Source of the DNA: Clostridia bacterium
Lineage (GTDB): Bacteria; Bacillota; Clostridia; Oscillospirales; CAG-272
Reading direction: 5' to 3'
Assembly (NCBI GenBank): GCA_017522125.1
Contig: JAFXAC010000071.1
Span: forward strand, 1-35,077
Length of the DNA stretch: 35,077 nucleotides
Below are positions 15,095-23,514 of this stretch, piece by piece; within the stretch, counting starts at the first letter, position 1; each line of letters starts with the position of its first letter. The notes beneath the pieces were generated by a model. It was not told the DNA's origin. It saw only the letters and a list, made by a program, of their open reading frames with translations, and did not search any database. The position numbers were made by a program, and so were the translations under genes.

Positions 15095-16336
15095 TTTATT
15101 TTTCTCCTTTTTCAAAATGGCATTAACTGCGTGTTCTACCACGCCGTCGGTTCTTATTATTTCGTCCGCGCAAGCGCGGTATCGGTTTATTCTGGCACTG
15201 TAAAGCGCCCGTATCTTGTCAGCACTTGAAGCAAGCGGTCTGTCCTCGGTCGGCAGGAGCTGACAGGGCGGTCTGTCAAGGAAGATGAGCCTGCCGTTTC
15301 GGCGCAGAAGATGCAGATTTTCATCTCTCAGTACTGCTCCGCCACCCGTTGCGATAACTGCTCCCGTAAGTGGTGCGACCTTCTCTCGCAGGACGCGCGT
15401 TTCCGTGTCGCGGAAGCCCGCCTCGCCCTCGCGTGCAAAGATGTCGCTTATCGGCATTCCCGCGTCCGCGATTATCTCGGCGTCAAGGTCGTAAAGCTCG
15501 CGTCCAAGCTCGGCGGCAAGGGCGGCGCCTATCGTGCTTTTTCCGCACGCGGGCATTCCCACAAGCACGATGTTCTCGCGCTTTGCAAGAAGCTGTTCGT
15601 ATATCTTCTCAAGCATTTCGGGCGGATATTTTCTGCCCGTAAATATCTCCGAGGCGGCAACGCCCTGCGCCACGAGCATATAAAGTCCGCCCTCGGCGCG
15701 TATTCCGCGCTTTTTCGCCTGAAGGACAAGGTCGGTGCGAAGCGGATTATACACCGCGTCAAGCACGCGCCTTACCTTTTTAAGCCTTTTTAAGTCGACG
15801 GGTGCGCCGTCGCAATTCGGGAACATTCCCACGGGCGTGGTGTTTATGAGTATTTCAGCGTCAGCGTGAAGCTCGTATGCTTCCTCGTAGGTCACAGCGC
15901 CCTCTCGCGCGGTGCGGCTTACTACCACTATCTCACGCGCGCCGCCGTCCATTGCTACCGCACGCGCGGTCTTTGACGTTCCGCCCGTGCCGCAGATAAG
16001 CACCTTTTTGCCCGAAAATTCAATTCCTATCCTGTCCGCAAGTGCCTTCATACCGATAAAATCGGTATTGTAGCCGTAGAGCTTTCCGTCGCGGTTCACT
16101 ACCGTGTTTACCGCGCCTATCTGTGCCGCCTGCGGTGAAATTTCGTCAAGATACGGAATGACCGCTTCCTTGTAGGGTATCGTTACGTTGATTGCGGCAA
16201 AATCCCGTTTCTTCAAAAATGCATCAAGCTCCGAGGGTGCAACGGCGCAAAGCTCGTAGTCGCGCGTGTCAAGATGCGCGTGTATCTCGGGCGAAAAGCT
16301 GTGTCCGATGCGCTCGGCTATAAGTCCGTATTTCAT
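14654..16336 (-). CDS. aroE-aroK-aroQ: Fused shikimate dehydrogenase - shikimate kinase - 3-dehydroquinate dehydratase frame
   Basis: One uninterrupted 560-residue frame carries three pathway enzymes. Residues 1-250 are AroE: GHSFSPEIH for shikimate, Lys56 in VTIPYKEAV, Asp92 in NTDFIG, and NADP loop GTGGTSKT (116-123). Residues 253-405 are AroK: Walker A GMPACGKST (260-268), shikimate Asp in DLDAEI, GGGAVLR, and lid DRPLASS. Residues 415-560 are type II AroQ. No Met lies at the AroE/AroK junction (KIYEQLLAKRENIVLVG), so those two are truly fused. AroQ also has its own ribosome binding site. The ATG overlaps the aroC stop; about 100 upstream codons in frame are only a shadow of aroC. Confidence 0.9.
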   Translation of the reverse strand: MKYGLIAERIGHSFSPEIHAHLDTRDYELCAVAPSELDAFLKKRDFAAINVTIPYKEAVIPYLDEISPQAAQIGAVNTVVNRDGKLYGYNTDFIGMKALADRIGIEFSGKKVLICGTGGTSKTARAVAMDGGAREIVVVSRTAREGAVTYEEAYELHADAEILINTTPVGMFPNCDGAPVDLKRLKKVRRVLDAVYNPLRTDLVLQAKKRGIRAEGGLYMLVAQGVAASEIFTGRKYPPEMLEKIYEQLLAKRENIVLVGMPACGKSTIGAALAAELGRELYDLDAEIIADAGMPISDIFAREGEAGFRDTETRVLREKVAPLTGAVIATGGGAVLRDENLHLLRRNGRLIFLDRPPCQLLPTEDRPLASSADKIRALYSARINRYRACADEIIRTDGVVEHAVNAILKKEKNKMKILVLNGPNLNMLGIREPDIYGRETYDDLCAKINAYAAEKGIEVENFQSNHEGALVDKIQEAYFAKVDGIVINAGAYTHTSIALRDALNSVLIPAVEVHISKVHEREYFRRVSYIRDACFMLINGKGTDGYLQAIDALIEKCENK

Positions 16337-17427
16337 TTTGCGCCCTCCGAAAGATAGTCCGTGCCGAACCTCTGCGTGAGCATATCGGCTATCACGAGCG
16401 CGGTAACGCTGTCGACGACCACACGCGCACGATGCACGATGCACGGGTCGTGTCTGCCGTGGATGGAGAGCGTCGTGTCCTCCATCGTTTCGGCGTTGAC
16501 CGTAAGCTGCTCCCTCGCAATAGAGGGCGTGGGCTTCACGGCACTGCGGAATATTATCGGCATTCCGTTGGTAATGCCGCCGTTGATGCCGCCGTTGTTG
16601 TTCGTAAGCGTTACGGGAGTGCCGTCCTTCATTCGCCAAGCATCGTTAGCCGCGCTTCCGCGCATATCGGCAATGCCAAAGCCCGCGCCAAACTCAATGC
16701 CCTTGACGGCGGGAACGGAAAATACCGCGTGGGAAATAAGGCTCTCAACGCTGTCGAACCACGGCTCGCCAACGCCCGACGGAACGCCTATGACGGCAGT
16801 TTCAAGCACGCCGCCGACGCTGTCGCACTCGTCTGCGGCGGCGAGAATGACGCTTTTCATTTTCTCCTCGGCGCTCGCGTCAAGCACGGGGAACTCCATC
16901 TTGGCAAGGCTTGCGATATCCTCGGAAAGCTCACCAAGCTCCCTGTCGGCAACGCCGCCGAGGCTCTTTATATGCGTTCCTATATATATTCCCTTCGCAT
17001 TCAGCGCGGGGATAACTATGGCGGCGGCGGCAACGAGCGCGGCTGTTATCCTGCCCGAAAAATGTCCGCCCCCACGGTAGTCCTCAAAGCCGTGGTACTT
17101 GCAGTACGCCGCAAGGTCGGCGTGCGAGGGACGCGCCGCACTGCGCTGATAGTCATTACTGCGCGTGTCGGCGTTTGGAATGGTTATGCAGATCGGCGTT
17201 CCCGTGGTGTAGCCGTTCCACACTCCGCTTAAAATGCTGTATTTATCCGCCTCGCGTCTTGCCGTCGAGATAGCGCCCGACGGACGGCGAAGCGTAAGCT
17301 GATGCGCGATAAAATCCTCGTCTACCTTGATACCCGGTGCAAGACCGTCTATCACCGCGCCTATAGCCGCGCCGTGGCTCTCGCCAAAGAGGGTGACGCT
17401 GACGCTTTGTCCAAACGTGTTTTTCAT
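16333..17427 (-). CDS. aroC: Chorismate synthase
   Basis: Converts EPSP to chorismate with reduced FMN. The 364-residue protein carries FGESHGAAIGAVIDG near the N-terminus, LTLRRPSGAISTARREAD, RPSHADLAAY and GGGHFSGRITAALVAA, with the C-terminal stretch around NNNGGINGGITNGMPI. All standard signature blocks are seen at normal length. Both ends overlap neighbours by ATGA (aroB upstream, aroE downstream), so translation is coupled. Confidence 0.97.
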   Translation of the reverse strand: MKNTFGQSVSVTLFGESHGAAIGAVIDGLAPGIKVDEDFIAHQLTLRRPSGAISTARREADKYSILSGVWNGYTTGTPICITIPNADTRSNDYQRSAARPSHADLAAYCKYHGFEDYRGGGHFSGRITAALVAAAAIVIPALNAKGIYIGTHIKSLGGVADRELGELSEDIASLAKMEFPVLDASAEEKMKSVILAAADECDSVGGVLETAVIGVPSGVGEPWFDSVESLISHAVFSVPAVKGIEFGAGFGIADMRGSAANDAWRMKDGTPVTLTNNNGGINGGITNGMPIIFRSAVKPTPSIAREQLTVNAETMEDTTLSIHGRHDPCIVHRARVVVDSVTALVIADMLTQRFGTDYLSEGAK

Positions 17428-18437
17428 TTTTCAAGCGCCTCCCTTACCCTTGATTGAAGCTCCGCAACGGGCATTTTCAAAAACTCAAACGAGCCTATCT
17501 CGCTGACGTATACGGCGGTTATCTGCTTGCCGTCAAGCTTTTTGTCGTGTCCCATCGCCTCAAGGATAACGTCCGTGTCCGCCTCGATGCGCGTGGGGAG
17601 CGAAAATCGCTCAAGCACGGGAATAAGGCGCGCGCGCACGCTTTGTGAGCACATTGGAAGCATTCCGAGAGCGACGCATTCTCCGTGGAGAAGTCCGCCA
17701 AGCCCCGCCGCGCTTTCAATTCCGTGACCTACCGTGTGACCGAAATTAAGTACCTTGCGAAGTCCGCCCTCGCACTCGTCCTCCTCGACCACGCTTTTTT
17801 TAATTTTCAGCGCGTTTATTATTATCTCGTCAAGCCTTTCCGTAACGTCGCCGTCCTCAAAAAGCGCAAAGCCGTCTGCGTCCGAGGTAAGGCTCATTTT
17901 TACCGCCTCGGCAAGTCCTGCCGATATCTGACGCGGCGCAAGCGTCAAAAGCACGTCGGGGTCGATAAGCACGCCGCGCGGCTGCTTGAACGCGCCGACG
18001 ATGTTCTTGACCGAGTCAAGATTTATTGCCACCTTGCCGCCTATCGACGAATCCACCTGCGAAAGCAGAGTGGTAGGTACGTTGTAAAAATCTATTCCGC
18101 GCATATAAGACGCGGCAACGAAGCCCGCAAGGTCGCCCACTACGCCGCCGCCCACGGCAACGACGCAATCACTCCTTGTGAAGCCCTCGTCAAGCAAAAG
18201 TCGGCAAAGCCCCTCGAAAACTCGAAAGCTCTTGCTTCCCTCGCCCTCGTCGACCGTGGCTATAACGGCGTTTTTACACGCCGCCGCCACCGTTTCGGCG
18301 TAAACGGCGGGAACGCCGCTGTCCGTGACGATGAGCACCCTGCGCCCAAGCGAGAATATCTCGCCCACGCGCGAGAGCGCGCCGCGCTCGACGGTTATAT
18401 CGTATCCCCTCTCTCCGAGGTCAAGATGAAGTACCAT
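17424..18437 (-). CDS. aroB: 3-dehydroquinate synthase
   Basis: Cyclises DAHP to 3-dehydroquinate using NAD and a metal. Motifs include DEGEGSKSF (NAD/substrate loop), VGGGVVGDLAGFVAASYMRG, PTTLLSQVDSSIGGKVAIN, and metal ligands in LNFGHTVGHGIE with HGECVALGM. At 337 residues it is a little shorter than typical but complete. It starts 9 bp after pheA and overlaps aroC by ATGA. Confidence 0.96.
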   Translation of the reverse strand: MVLHLDLGERGYDITVERGALSRVGEIFSLGRRVLIVTDSGVPAVYAETVAAACKNAVIATVDEGEGSKSFRVFEGLCRLLLDEGFTRSDCVVAVGGGVVGDLAGFVAASYMRGIDFYNVPTTLLSQVDSSIGGKVAINLDSVKNIVGAFKQPRGVLIDPDVLLTLAPRQISAGLAEAVKMSLTSDADGFALFEDGDVTERLDEIIINALKIKKSVVEEDECEGGLRKVLNFGHTVGHGIESAAGLGGLLHGECVALGMLPMCSQSVRARLIPVLERFSLPTRIEADTDVILEAMGHDKKLDGKQITAVYVSEIGSFEFLKMPVAELQSRVREALEK

Positions 18438-18446
18438 TTTTACTCC

Positions 18447-19544
18447 TTAATTATCCTTTATATAAGAGCCGACCACGCGCAGGTTATCGCAATACTCGGC
18501 GAGTGCCGCTACCATATCCGCACCCCTTTGGGTGTCGATATTGCCCTCTGCCTCGACGTAGAAATAATACTGCCAGAGCAGCTCCTTCATAGGTCTGCTG
18601 CGAAGTGAAAGCATATTGTATCCGTGCTTACCGATAACGTCGATGGCACGGGCGAGGCTTCCCGCCTCGTTGCGAACGGTAAAGGTGAGAATGAAGCGCA
18701 AGTCGCTCCTGTTGCCGCTTGGCACGTTGCGCGCGGACGAAAGCACCGCAAAGCGCGTGGTGTTATTCGCCTCGCCGTTTATGGCGCGTGCGGCTATCTC
18801 AAGTCCGTATATGCTCGCCGCCTCCTCGCTTGCTATGGCGGCGGTGCTTCTGTCGCCAAGCTCTGCGACCCTCTCGGCGGCGCGTGCGGTGTTTGAATAC
18901 TCCACGGTTTCAAAGCCGTGCGCTCTTATATAATCGGCACATTGTCCGAGTGCCTGCGGGTGGCTGATGACGCGCTTTATCTCGTCGATGCGCACGCCCG
19001 GAAGCGTGAGCAGATCGTGCGTTACGCTGAGGTCATACACGCGGTTAACGTAAAGCGGGCCTGAGAAAAGCAGGTCGGTCACCGCGCCTACCTCGCCCGC
19101 GCTGCTGTTTTCAAGCGGAAGCACCGCAAGGTCGCACTCCCCCGCAACGACGGCGTTATAAGCCGAGGTGAAATCCCCAAACGGAACGCGTGTGGCGTCG
19201 GGGAAAAGCCTGCCCGCGGCTATCGAGGCAAACGCCCCCTCCGTGCCGCTGAACGCTACGCGAAGCCCCGTCATCATCTTTTGCTGATAGTGGCGAGAAA
19301 TTGCCATCGTCGAGCGCAAGAAGCACGCGTATCCCGCGCGAACGTCCTCCTCGGACTCCGAAAGGTACTCTAAATTGCGACGCACAAGCTCGTCCTCGCG
19401 CTTTTCGTCAAGCACGGGCAAGCCGCGCGCCATTTTATATTCACCGACCATTTTCGCCGCTTCCATTCTGCGACGGAAAAGAGCCGCCATTTCCTTATCT
19501 ACTTCGTTTATTATCGCTCTTGCTTCACTCAGACGATCCTGCAT
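18447..19544 (-). CDS. pheA: Bifunctional chorismate mutase / prephenate dehydratase
   Basis: Converts chorismate to prephenate and then to phenylpyruvate. The 365-residue protein has an N-terminal AroQ-class chorismate mutase helix bundle (about residues 5-85, INEVDKEMAALFRRRMEAAKM-like), a prephenate dehydratase domain (GTEGAFASIAA, PLENSSAGEV, SHPQALGQCADYI, NNTTRFAVL), and a C-terminal ACT domain (NEAGSLARAIDVIGKHGYNM, LRSRPMKE), the usual Phe feedback site. The ATG at 19542-19544 is preferred, with GGGAG 7 nt upstream, over a TTG six bases earlier. It is the first gene of the aro operon, directly behind a TetR operator. Confidence 0.96.
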   Translation of the reverse strand: MQDRLSEARAIINEVDKEMAALFRRRMEAAKMVGEYKMARGLPVLDEKREDELVRRNLEYLSESEEDVRAGYACFLRSTMAISRHYQQKMMTGLRVAFSGTEGAFASIAAGRLFPDATRVPFGDFTSAYNAVVAGECDLAVLPLENSSAGEVGAVTDLLFSGPLYVNRVYDLSVTHDLLTLPGVRIDEIKRVISHPQALGQCADYIRAHGFETVEYSNTARAAERVAELGDRSTAAIASEEAASIYGLEIAARAINGEANNTTRFAVLSSARNVPSGNRSDLRFILTFTVRNEAGSLARAIDVIGKHGYNMLSLRSRPMKELLWQYYFYVEAEGNIDTQRGADMVAALAEYCDNLRVVGSYIKDN

Positions 19545-19566
19545 TTTCAAGCTCCCGAAATTTTAT

Positions 19567-19581
19567 GTTAACAGTGTTAAC
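19567..19581. promoter_or_regulatory. TetR operator copy 1, at the aro operon start site
   Basis: GTTAACAGTGTTAAC is a 15-bp palindrome with a single central G. It lies immediately downstream of the aro -10 box, covering about +3 to +17. Confidence 0.75.
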
Positions 19582-19590
19582 TTGTTATGG

Positions 19591-19619
19591 ATTATACACC
19601 GTTTTTTGCCGTTTGTCAA
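19591..19619 (-). promoter_or_regulatory. Consensus promoter of the aro operon
   Basis: TTGACA (19619-19614), 17 nt and TATAAT (19596-19591) on the minus strand match consensus fully. The leader is only about 40 nt and holds no T-box or attenuator. Confidence 0.9.
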
Positions 19620-19639
19620 TAGAAAATTCAATAAAATCC

Positions 19640-19668
19640 TTGCTTTTTGGCAAAATATATGCTAAAAT
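19640..19668 (+). promoter_or_regulatory. Promoter of the tetR gene
   Basis: TTGCTT (19640-19645), a 17-nt spacer and TAAAAT (19663-19668); the second operator overlaps the -10 box and the start point. Confidence 0.75.
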
Positions 19669-19680
19669 AACAGTGTTAAC
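19666..19680. promoter_or_regulatory. TetR operator copy 2, at the tetR promoter
   Basis: AATAACAGTGTTAAC matches copy 1 at 13 of 15 positions and covers the end of the -10 box and the start site of tetR, which implies autoregulation. Confidence 0.7.
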
Positions 19681-19706
19681 TTATTTTTTACGGTAGGAAT
19701 ATAAAT

Positions 19707-20276
19707 ATGGACGAATATTATTATACCGAGGACCTTCCCCGTGCGCTCATCGCCGCGGGACTGCGTGAGCTTGAGGAGCATCACGCCGCGGACTTCTCAT
19801 TGCGCCGCGTTGCCAACGCCTGCGGCGTTTCCTGCGCCGCGCCGTACCGCCATTTCAAGAGCCGCGAGGGACTTATCCTTGCCATAATCGCGCACATCAA
19901 CGGTCAATGGCTGCTTATGCAGCGCGAGATATGCAAGGTGTACGAGGGCGACCGCAGACGGTGCGCGCTTGAGCTGTGCCTTGCGCTGCTGCGCTTTCTG
20001 CTTGCAAACCGCGGCTTCCGCGCCGTAATGGTCTCCGACAACCGCGGACTTGACGAGGAGCAGAAAAAGGAAAAGTCCAAGATAGCCTCCGCCCTTGCCG
20101 ACCACATCCGCGAGTATCTTGCCGAGCTTGGCGTTACGGGCGCGTCCGCCGAAAGGCGCATATTTTCCGTCCTTTCGATGATATACGGCGCGTGCCATCT
20201 CTCCGACGAGAGCGGCGAAAGCCTTGACAAGACCGTAAAAACCACAAAGGAAAACATCGAATTTCTATTAATGTAA
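19707..20276 (+). CDS. TetR-family repressor, likely regulator of the aro operon
   Basis: The 189-residue product has an N-terminal TetR-type HTH: FSLRRVANACGVSCAAPYRH, with FKSREGLILAIIAHI following (residues about 30-65). The C-terminal helical domain (LELCLALLRFLLANRG, AERRIFSVLSMIYGACHL) would bind ligand and dimerise. It is divergent from the aro operon, and both promoters carry near-identical palindromes, so it probably represses both. The ligand is unknown; an aromatic amino acid or pathway intermediate is the natural guess but is inference only. A strong terminator follows directly. Confidence 0.9.
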   Translation: MDEYYYTEDLPRALIAAGLRELEEHHAADFSLRRVANACGVSCAAPYRHFKSREGLILAIIAHINGQWLLMQREICKVYEGDRRRCALELCLALLRFLLANRGFRAVMVSDNRGLDEEQKKEKSKIASALADHIREYLAELGVTGASAERRIFSVLSMIYGACHLSDESGESLDKTVKTTKENIEFLLM

Positions 20277-20307
20277 AAGAGGTTGAAGCACGCTTCAACC
20301 TCTTTTT
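20276..20307 (+). terminator. Terminator of tetR
   Basis: GGTTGAAG (20281-20288) pairs with CTTCAACC (20293-20300), extended by A/T pairs, loop CACG, then TCTTTTTT. Confidence 0.9.
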
Positions 20308-20316
20308 TACCTTAAC

Positions 20317-20429
20317 GTTTTGCGAAGCAAAACATATCACTGCGCCGAAGGCGCAATATCACTCAGCCGTCAGGCTGAATATCACTCGCCCAAAGGGCGA
20401 ATATCACTGAAAACGGCAAAGCCGTTTTC
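20317..20429. repeat. Array of five variable hairpins with constant AATATCACT linkers
   Basis: Five perfect hairpins of unrelated sequence (GTTTTGC-gaa-GCAAAAC; GCGCC-gaa-GGCGC; CAGCC-gtca-GGCTG; CGCCC-aaa-GGGCG; GAAAACGGC-aaa-GCCGTTTTC) are separated by four copies of the linker (A)ATATCACT. The last hairpin ends exactly one base before the stop codon of the ABC transporter gene (20430-20432). The design is the same as the array at 10.5 kb but with another linker. Confidence 0.85.
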
Positions 20430-23400
20430 TTATTCCGTTCTCAGCGCGACCACAGGGTCCTTCTTCGACGCACTGCGCGAGGGGATTATACCCGAAATAA
20501 GCGTCAGTATAACGCTGATAAGCACGAGTATCAGCGCAACGCCGATGGGAAGCTGTGCGCGCAGATTTGAAATATCCGTAAGGAAGAACAATATCGCGTT
20601 AAGCGGTATGCAAAGCAGATACGTCACTCCCACGCCTATCGCGCCCGAAATGAAGCCGATTATCACGGTCTCGGCATTGAACATTCTCGAAACGTTCTTC
20701 TTCGACGCACCGATAGCGCGCAGGATTCCTATCTCCTTTGTGCGCTCCTGCACCGATATCAGCGTGATAACGCCTATCATTATCGACGAAACGATGAGAG
20801 AAACCGAAACGAAGCCGATAAGGACGTACGTTATCGCGTCGATTATCGTGGTAACGGACGACATCATAAGTCCAACGTAGTCGGTATACGCTATCTGCGA
20901 TATCTCGTCAACGCCGCTATTGTACTTTTCAATAACCGCCTCGATAACGTCCTTGTCAGCGAAGGTCGAGGCGTAAAGGCTGATGGTGGCAGGGTCATCA
21001 AGCTGTACACAGCCAAGCAGACGAAGATTCATCTTGTAGCTCGTGGGAGCGAACGCCATAACCTCGTCGTAGTATCCACCAAGCTGGTCGTCCGTATAGG
21101 TGGGAATCGCCGCGTCAAGCATAGCGGCAAGCTGTTCGTCGGGGATAGCCGAAAGCTGCTCCTCAACGTTGTCGGCATACGCCTGCCTTACCTGCTCGGA
21201 AATGATCCCGCGCAGCATCTCCTCAAGCTCGGCTTCACTCATCGAGGCAAGGTATTCCTTTACCGTATCCTCGCTGACGCCCATATGCTCCGCAAGCTGT
21301 GCCGAAAGGGTGGGCAGGACCTCGTCGGGCTTTGCCATCATCTCCTGCAATATCACGTCGACCTGACTTTCAAGCAGGGCATCGTTCGGTATACTCATTA
21401 TCTTAACGTACAGCTGCGCCTTCGCCTTCGCATCAAGCTCATTTATATAATTAAGGAAGATAGTTTTCTTTTCCTCTATCGAAAGCTCGCCCTTGCTCTC
21501 GTTAAAGGGGAGTCCCGTGAAGATATCTATGCCGGGCGAGGCAAGCTGTGCCTGAATAGCCGCGGACGATGCGGATTCGGTTATAATATGCTCGGTAAGC
21601 CTTGAGGTGTACGCGATAGAGCCCGTGAGCATTCCCGCAACTGCATCCTCGTTGGGACGGATAACACCGACCACCTTCAGCGGCGTGCCGTTGTTGTAAA
21701 GGAGCTTTAGTCCCTCGTCGCTCTTACGCATATCGGTCCACGTGTCGCCGACCTTAACGTAGCAATTTGCGGGGAAAACGGTGCGGAAATCCATCGCAAA
21801 GATATCCTCGTAGCTCCATCGCTTCGTGTTTACGGTAAGCGGCTTTTTGTTGATGGCGGCGTCAACGATGAGGTCTATCTCGTCCTCGGAGATAAGTCCG
21901 AGCGCGTAAAGCGCAATATCGGGTATCTCGTTGTTCTTGTCAAGCACCAGCACCACCTCGTTGTAGGCGGTAGGCCACGCGCCCGCTACAACGTCGTACT
22001 GCTTTTTGAGAATGGGGTTTATCATCTCGTCGCCGTATCCCGGCAGCATCTCCTGCCAGAGTCCGCCCGCATTTTGCGAGCCCGACATCATCGACATCAT
22101 ATTAGTGCCGCCGCCCATCTGGTTCTCGTCGTTCTGCATAAGCGAGCCCATAAGCTGTCCCATATACTTCATCAAAATTCCCGTCAGCATCTCCTGCGAG
22201 TCGGAGTGTATGACCGTTCCGTCAACGTTCTTCGTGTAAATGGGAATATCAATGCTGTAGCCGTAATGTATTCCGCTGAGCGCGTCGTTAAGCTGAAGCT
22301 CCGAGTCCTCATTCGCACGCTCCGCCTCAAGGAACGTCTTGAACGCCTTGAGGTCATTTTCCTGCGTTTCGATGCTGTTAAGGAGATTCGTAAGGTCGTA
22401 CATAACGGGCTTTTGGTAAATACCGTCAAGCGGATGCTCCTCCTTGGACTCTGCCATCTCCATCATCGTGACCATAAGCGAGCCGAGGTCAAGATAGGTG
22501 GATTCAAGCACTATCGGATACGAGGAAAGCGTGTCCTCCTGCACGGTGTTTATATACGTCGTCATTCCGTTGGAAACCGCGTATATCAGCGCGATGCCGA
22601 TAATGCCGATGCTTCCAGCGAACGAGGTAAGCGCCGTTCTTCCCTTTTTGGTAAAGAGGTTTTTAAGCGAAAGTCCAAACGAGGTAAAAAATGAGAGCGA
22701 GGGCTTCTTTTCGGGCGCGTTTTTCGCCTCCTCGATGCAACGAAGCTCCTCGGCGGCTATCTCCTCCTCGCTGACGGGTGCGCTGTCGTCGGTTATAACA
22801 CCGTCGAGCATACGCACTATCCTCGTCGAATACTCGGCGGCAAGCTCGGGGTTGTGAGTGACCATAACGACGAGGCGATCCTTGGCTATCTCCTTGAGTA
22901 TCTCCATTACCTGCACGCTCGTTTCGCTGTCAAGCGCACCCGTAGGCTCGTCGGCAAGAATGATATCGGGGTCGTTTACGATGGCACGGGCAATAGCAAC
23001 TCTTTGCATCTGTCCGCCAGACATCTCACCCGGGCGTTTCTTTAGCTGGTCGCCAAGACCTACGCGCTCAAGCGCTTCCTTGGCGCGGCGTCGGCGCTCC
23101 GTCTTACCTACACCCGAAAGACTGAGCGCAAGCTCCACGTTCTGAAGCACGCTCTGGTGCGGAATGAGGTTATAGCTTTGGAAAACGAAGCCGACGGAGT
23201 GGTTTCGGTATGTGTCCCAATCCCTCGCCTTAAAATCCTTGGTCGACCTGCCGTTTATAACGAGGTCGCCCGAGGTGTATCTGTCAAGTCCGCCGATGAT
23301 GTTGAGCATCGTAGTCTTTCCGCAGCCCGACGGGCCGAGAACGGACACGAACTCACTTTTCCTGAACGTAAGGTCTATTCCGCGCAGAGCCGAAACGACG

Positions 23401-23447
23401 CCGTCGCCAACGGAATAATCCTTGGTTATCTGCTTTAGCTGAAGCAT
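20430..23447 (-). CDS. MacB-like ABC transporter, ATPase fused to FtsX-type permease
   Basis: The 1005-residue protein begins with an ABC ATPase: Walker A GPSGCGKTT (about 39-47), signature MSGGQMQRVAIARA (about 142), Walker B IILADEPTGALD. A cytoplasmic linker and a first membrane helix near 275-295 follow. Then comes a large outside domain of about 530 residues, including a Met-rich stretch at about 416-474 (12 Met in 59 residues). Three C-terminal helices and the FtsX-type ERTKEIGILRAIGASKKNV complete it. The family mostly works by moving or signalling about peptides, lipids or antibiotics outside the membrane rather than by classical transport. It is transcribed alone, with inverted repeats at its promoter. 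Confidence 0.92.
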   Translation of the reverse strand: MLQLKQITKDYSVGDGVVSALRGIDLTFRKSEFVSVLGPSGCGKTTMLNIIGGLDRYTSGDLVINGRSTKDFKARDWDTYRNHSVGFVFQSYNLIPHQSVLQNVELALSLSGVGKTERRRRAKEALERVGLGDQLKKRPGEMSGGQMQRVAIARAIVNDPDIILADEPTGALDSETSVQVMEILKEIAKDRLVVMVTHNPELAAEYSTRIVRMLDGVITDDSAPVSEEEIAAEELRCIEEAKNAPEKKPSLSFFTSFGLSLKNLFTKKGRTALTSFAGSIGIIGIALIYAVSNGMTTYINTVQEDTLSSYPIVLESTYLDLGSLMVTMMEMAESKEEHPLDGIYQKPVMYDLTNLLNSIETQENDLKAFKTFLEAERANEDSELQLNDALSGIHYGYSIDIPIYTKNVDGTVIHSDSQEMLTGILMKYMGQLMGSLMQNDENQMGGGTNMMSMMSGSQNAGGLWQEMLPGYGDEMINPILKKQYDVVAGAWPTAYNEVVLVLDKNNEIPDIALYALGLISEDEIDLIVDAAINKKPLTVNTKRWSYEDIFAMDFRTVFPANCYVKVGDTWTDMRKSDEGLKLLYNNGTPLKVVGVIRPNEDAVAGMLTGSIAYTSRLTEHIITESASSAAIQAQLASPGIDIFTGLPFNESKGELSIEEKKTIFLNYINELDAKAKAQLYVKIMSIPNDALLESQVDVILQEMMAKPDEVLPTLSAQLAEHMGVSEDTVKEYLASMSEAELEEMLRGIISEQVRQAYADNVEEQLSAIPDEQLAAMLDAAIPTYTDDQLGGYYDEVMAFAPTSYKMNLRLLGCVQLDDPATISLYASTFADKDVIEAVIEKYNSGVDEISQIAYTDYVGLMMSSVTTIIDAITYVLIGFVSVSLIVSSIMIGVITLISVQERTKEIGILRAIGASKKNVSRMFNAETVIIGFISGAIGVGVTYLLCIPLNAILFFLTDISNLRAQLPIGVALILVLISVILTLISGIIPSRSASKKDPVVALRTE

Positions 23448-23461
23448 TCTTTTTCCTTTCG

Positions 23462-23514
23462 GAGTATACTACTCTAATTATATTTTTTATAATTATATAC
23501 TCAAATATAGTATA
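23462..23514 (-). promoter_or_regulatory. ABC transporter promoter with two inverted repeats
   Basis: On the minus strand TTGAGT (23504-23499), 16 nt, TATAAT (23482-23477). GAGTATACTACTC (23462-23474) is a 13-bp palindrome at the predicted start site, and TATACT-caaatat-AGTATA (23496-23514) overlaps the -35 box. They look like operator sites; no regulator gene lies beside them. Confidence 0.55.

Noticed and set aside
16337..16639. N-terminal extension of the aroE/K/Q frame by 101 codons
   Set aside because: This part lies inside aroC in another frame and is rich in Arg and His. The ATGA overlap at 16333-16336 fixes the real start.
19545..19590. T-box or leader-peptide attenuator ahead of pheA
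   Set aside because: The leader is about 40 nt and has neither the T-box sequence nor a terminator hairpin.
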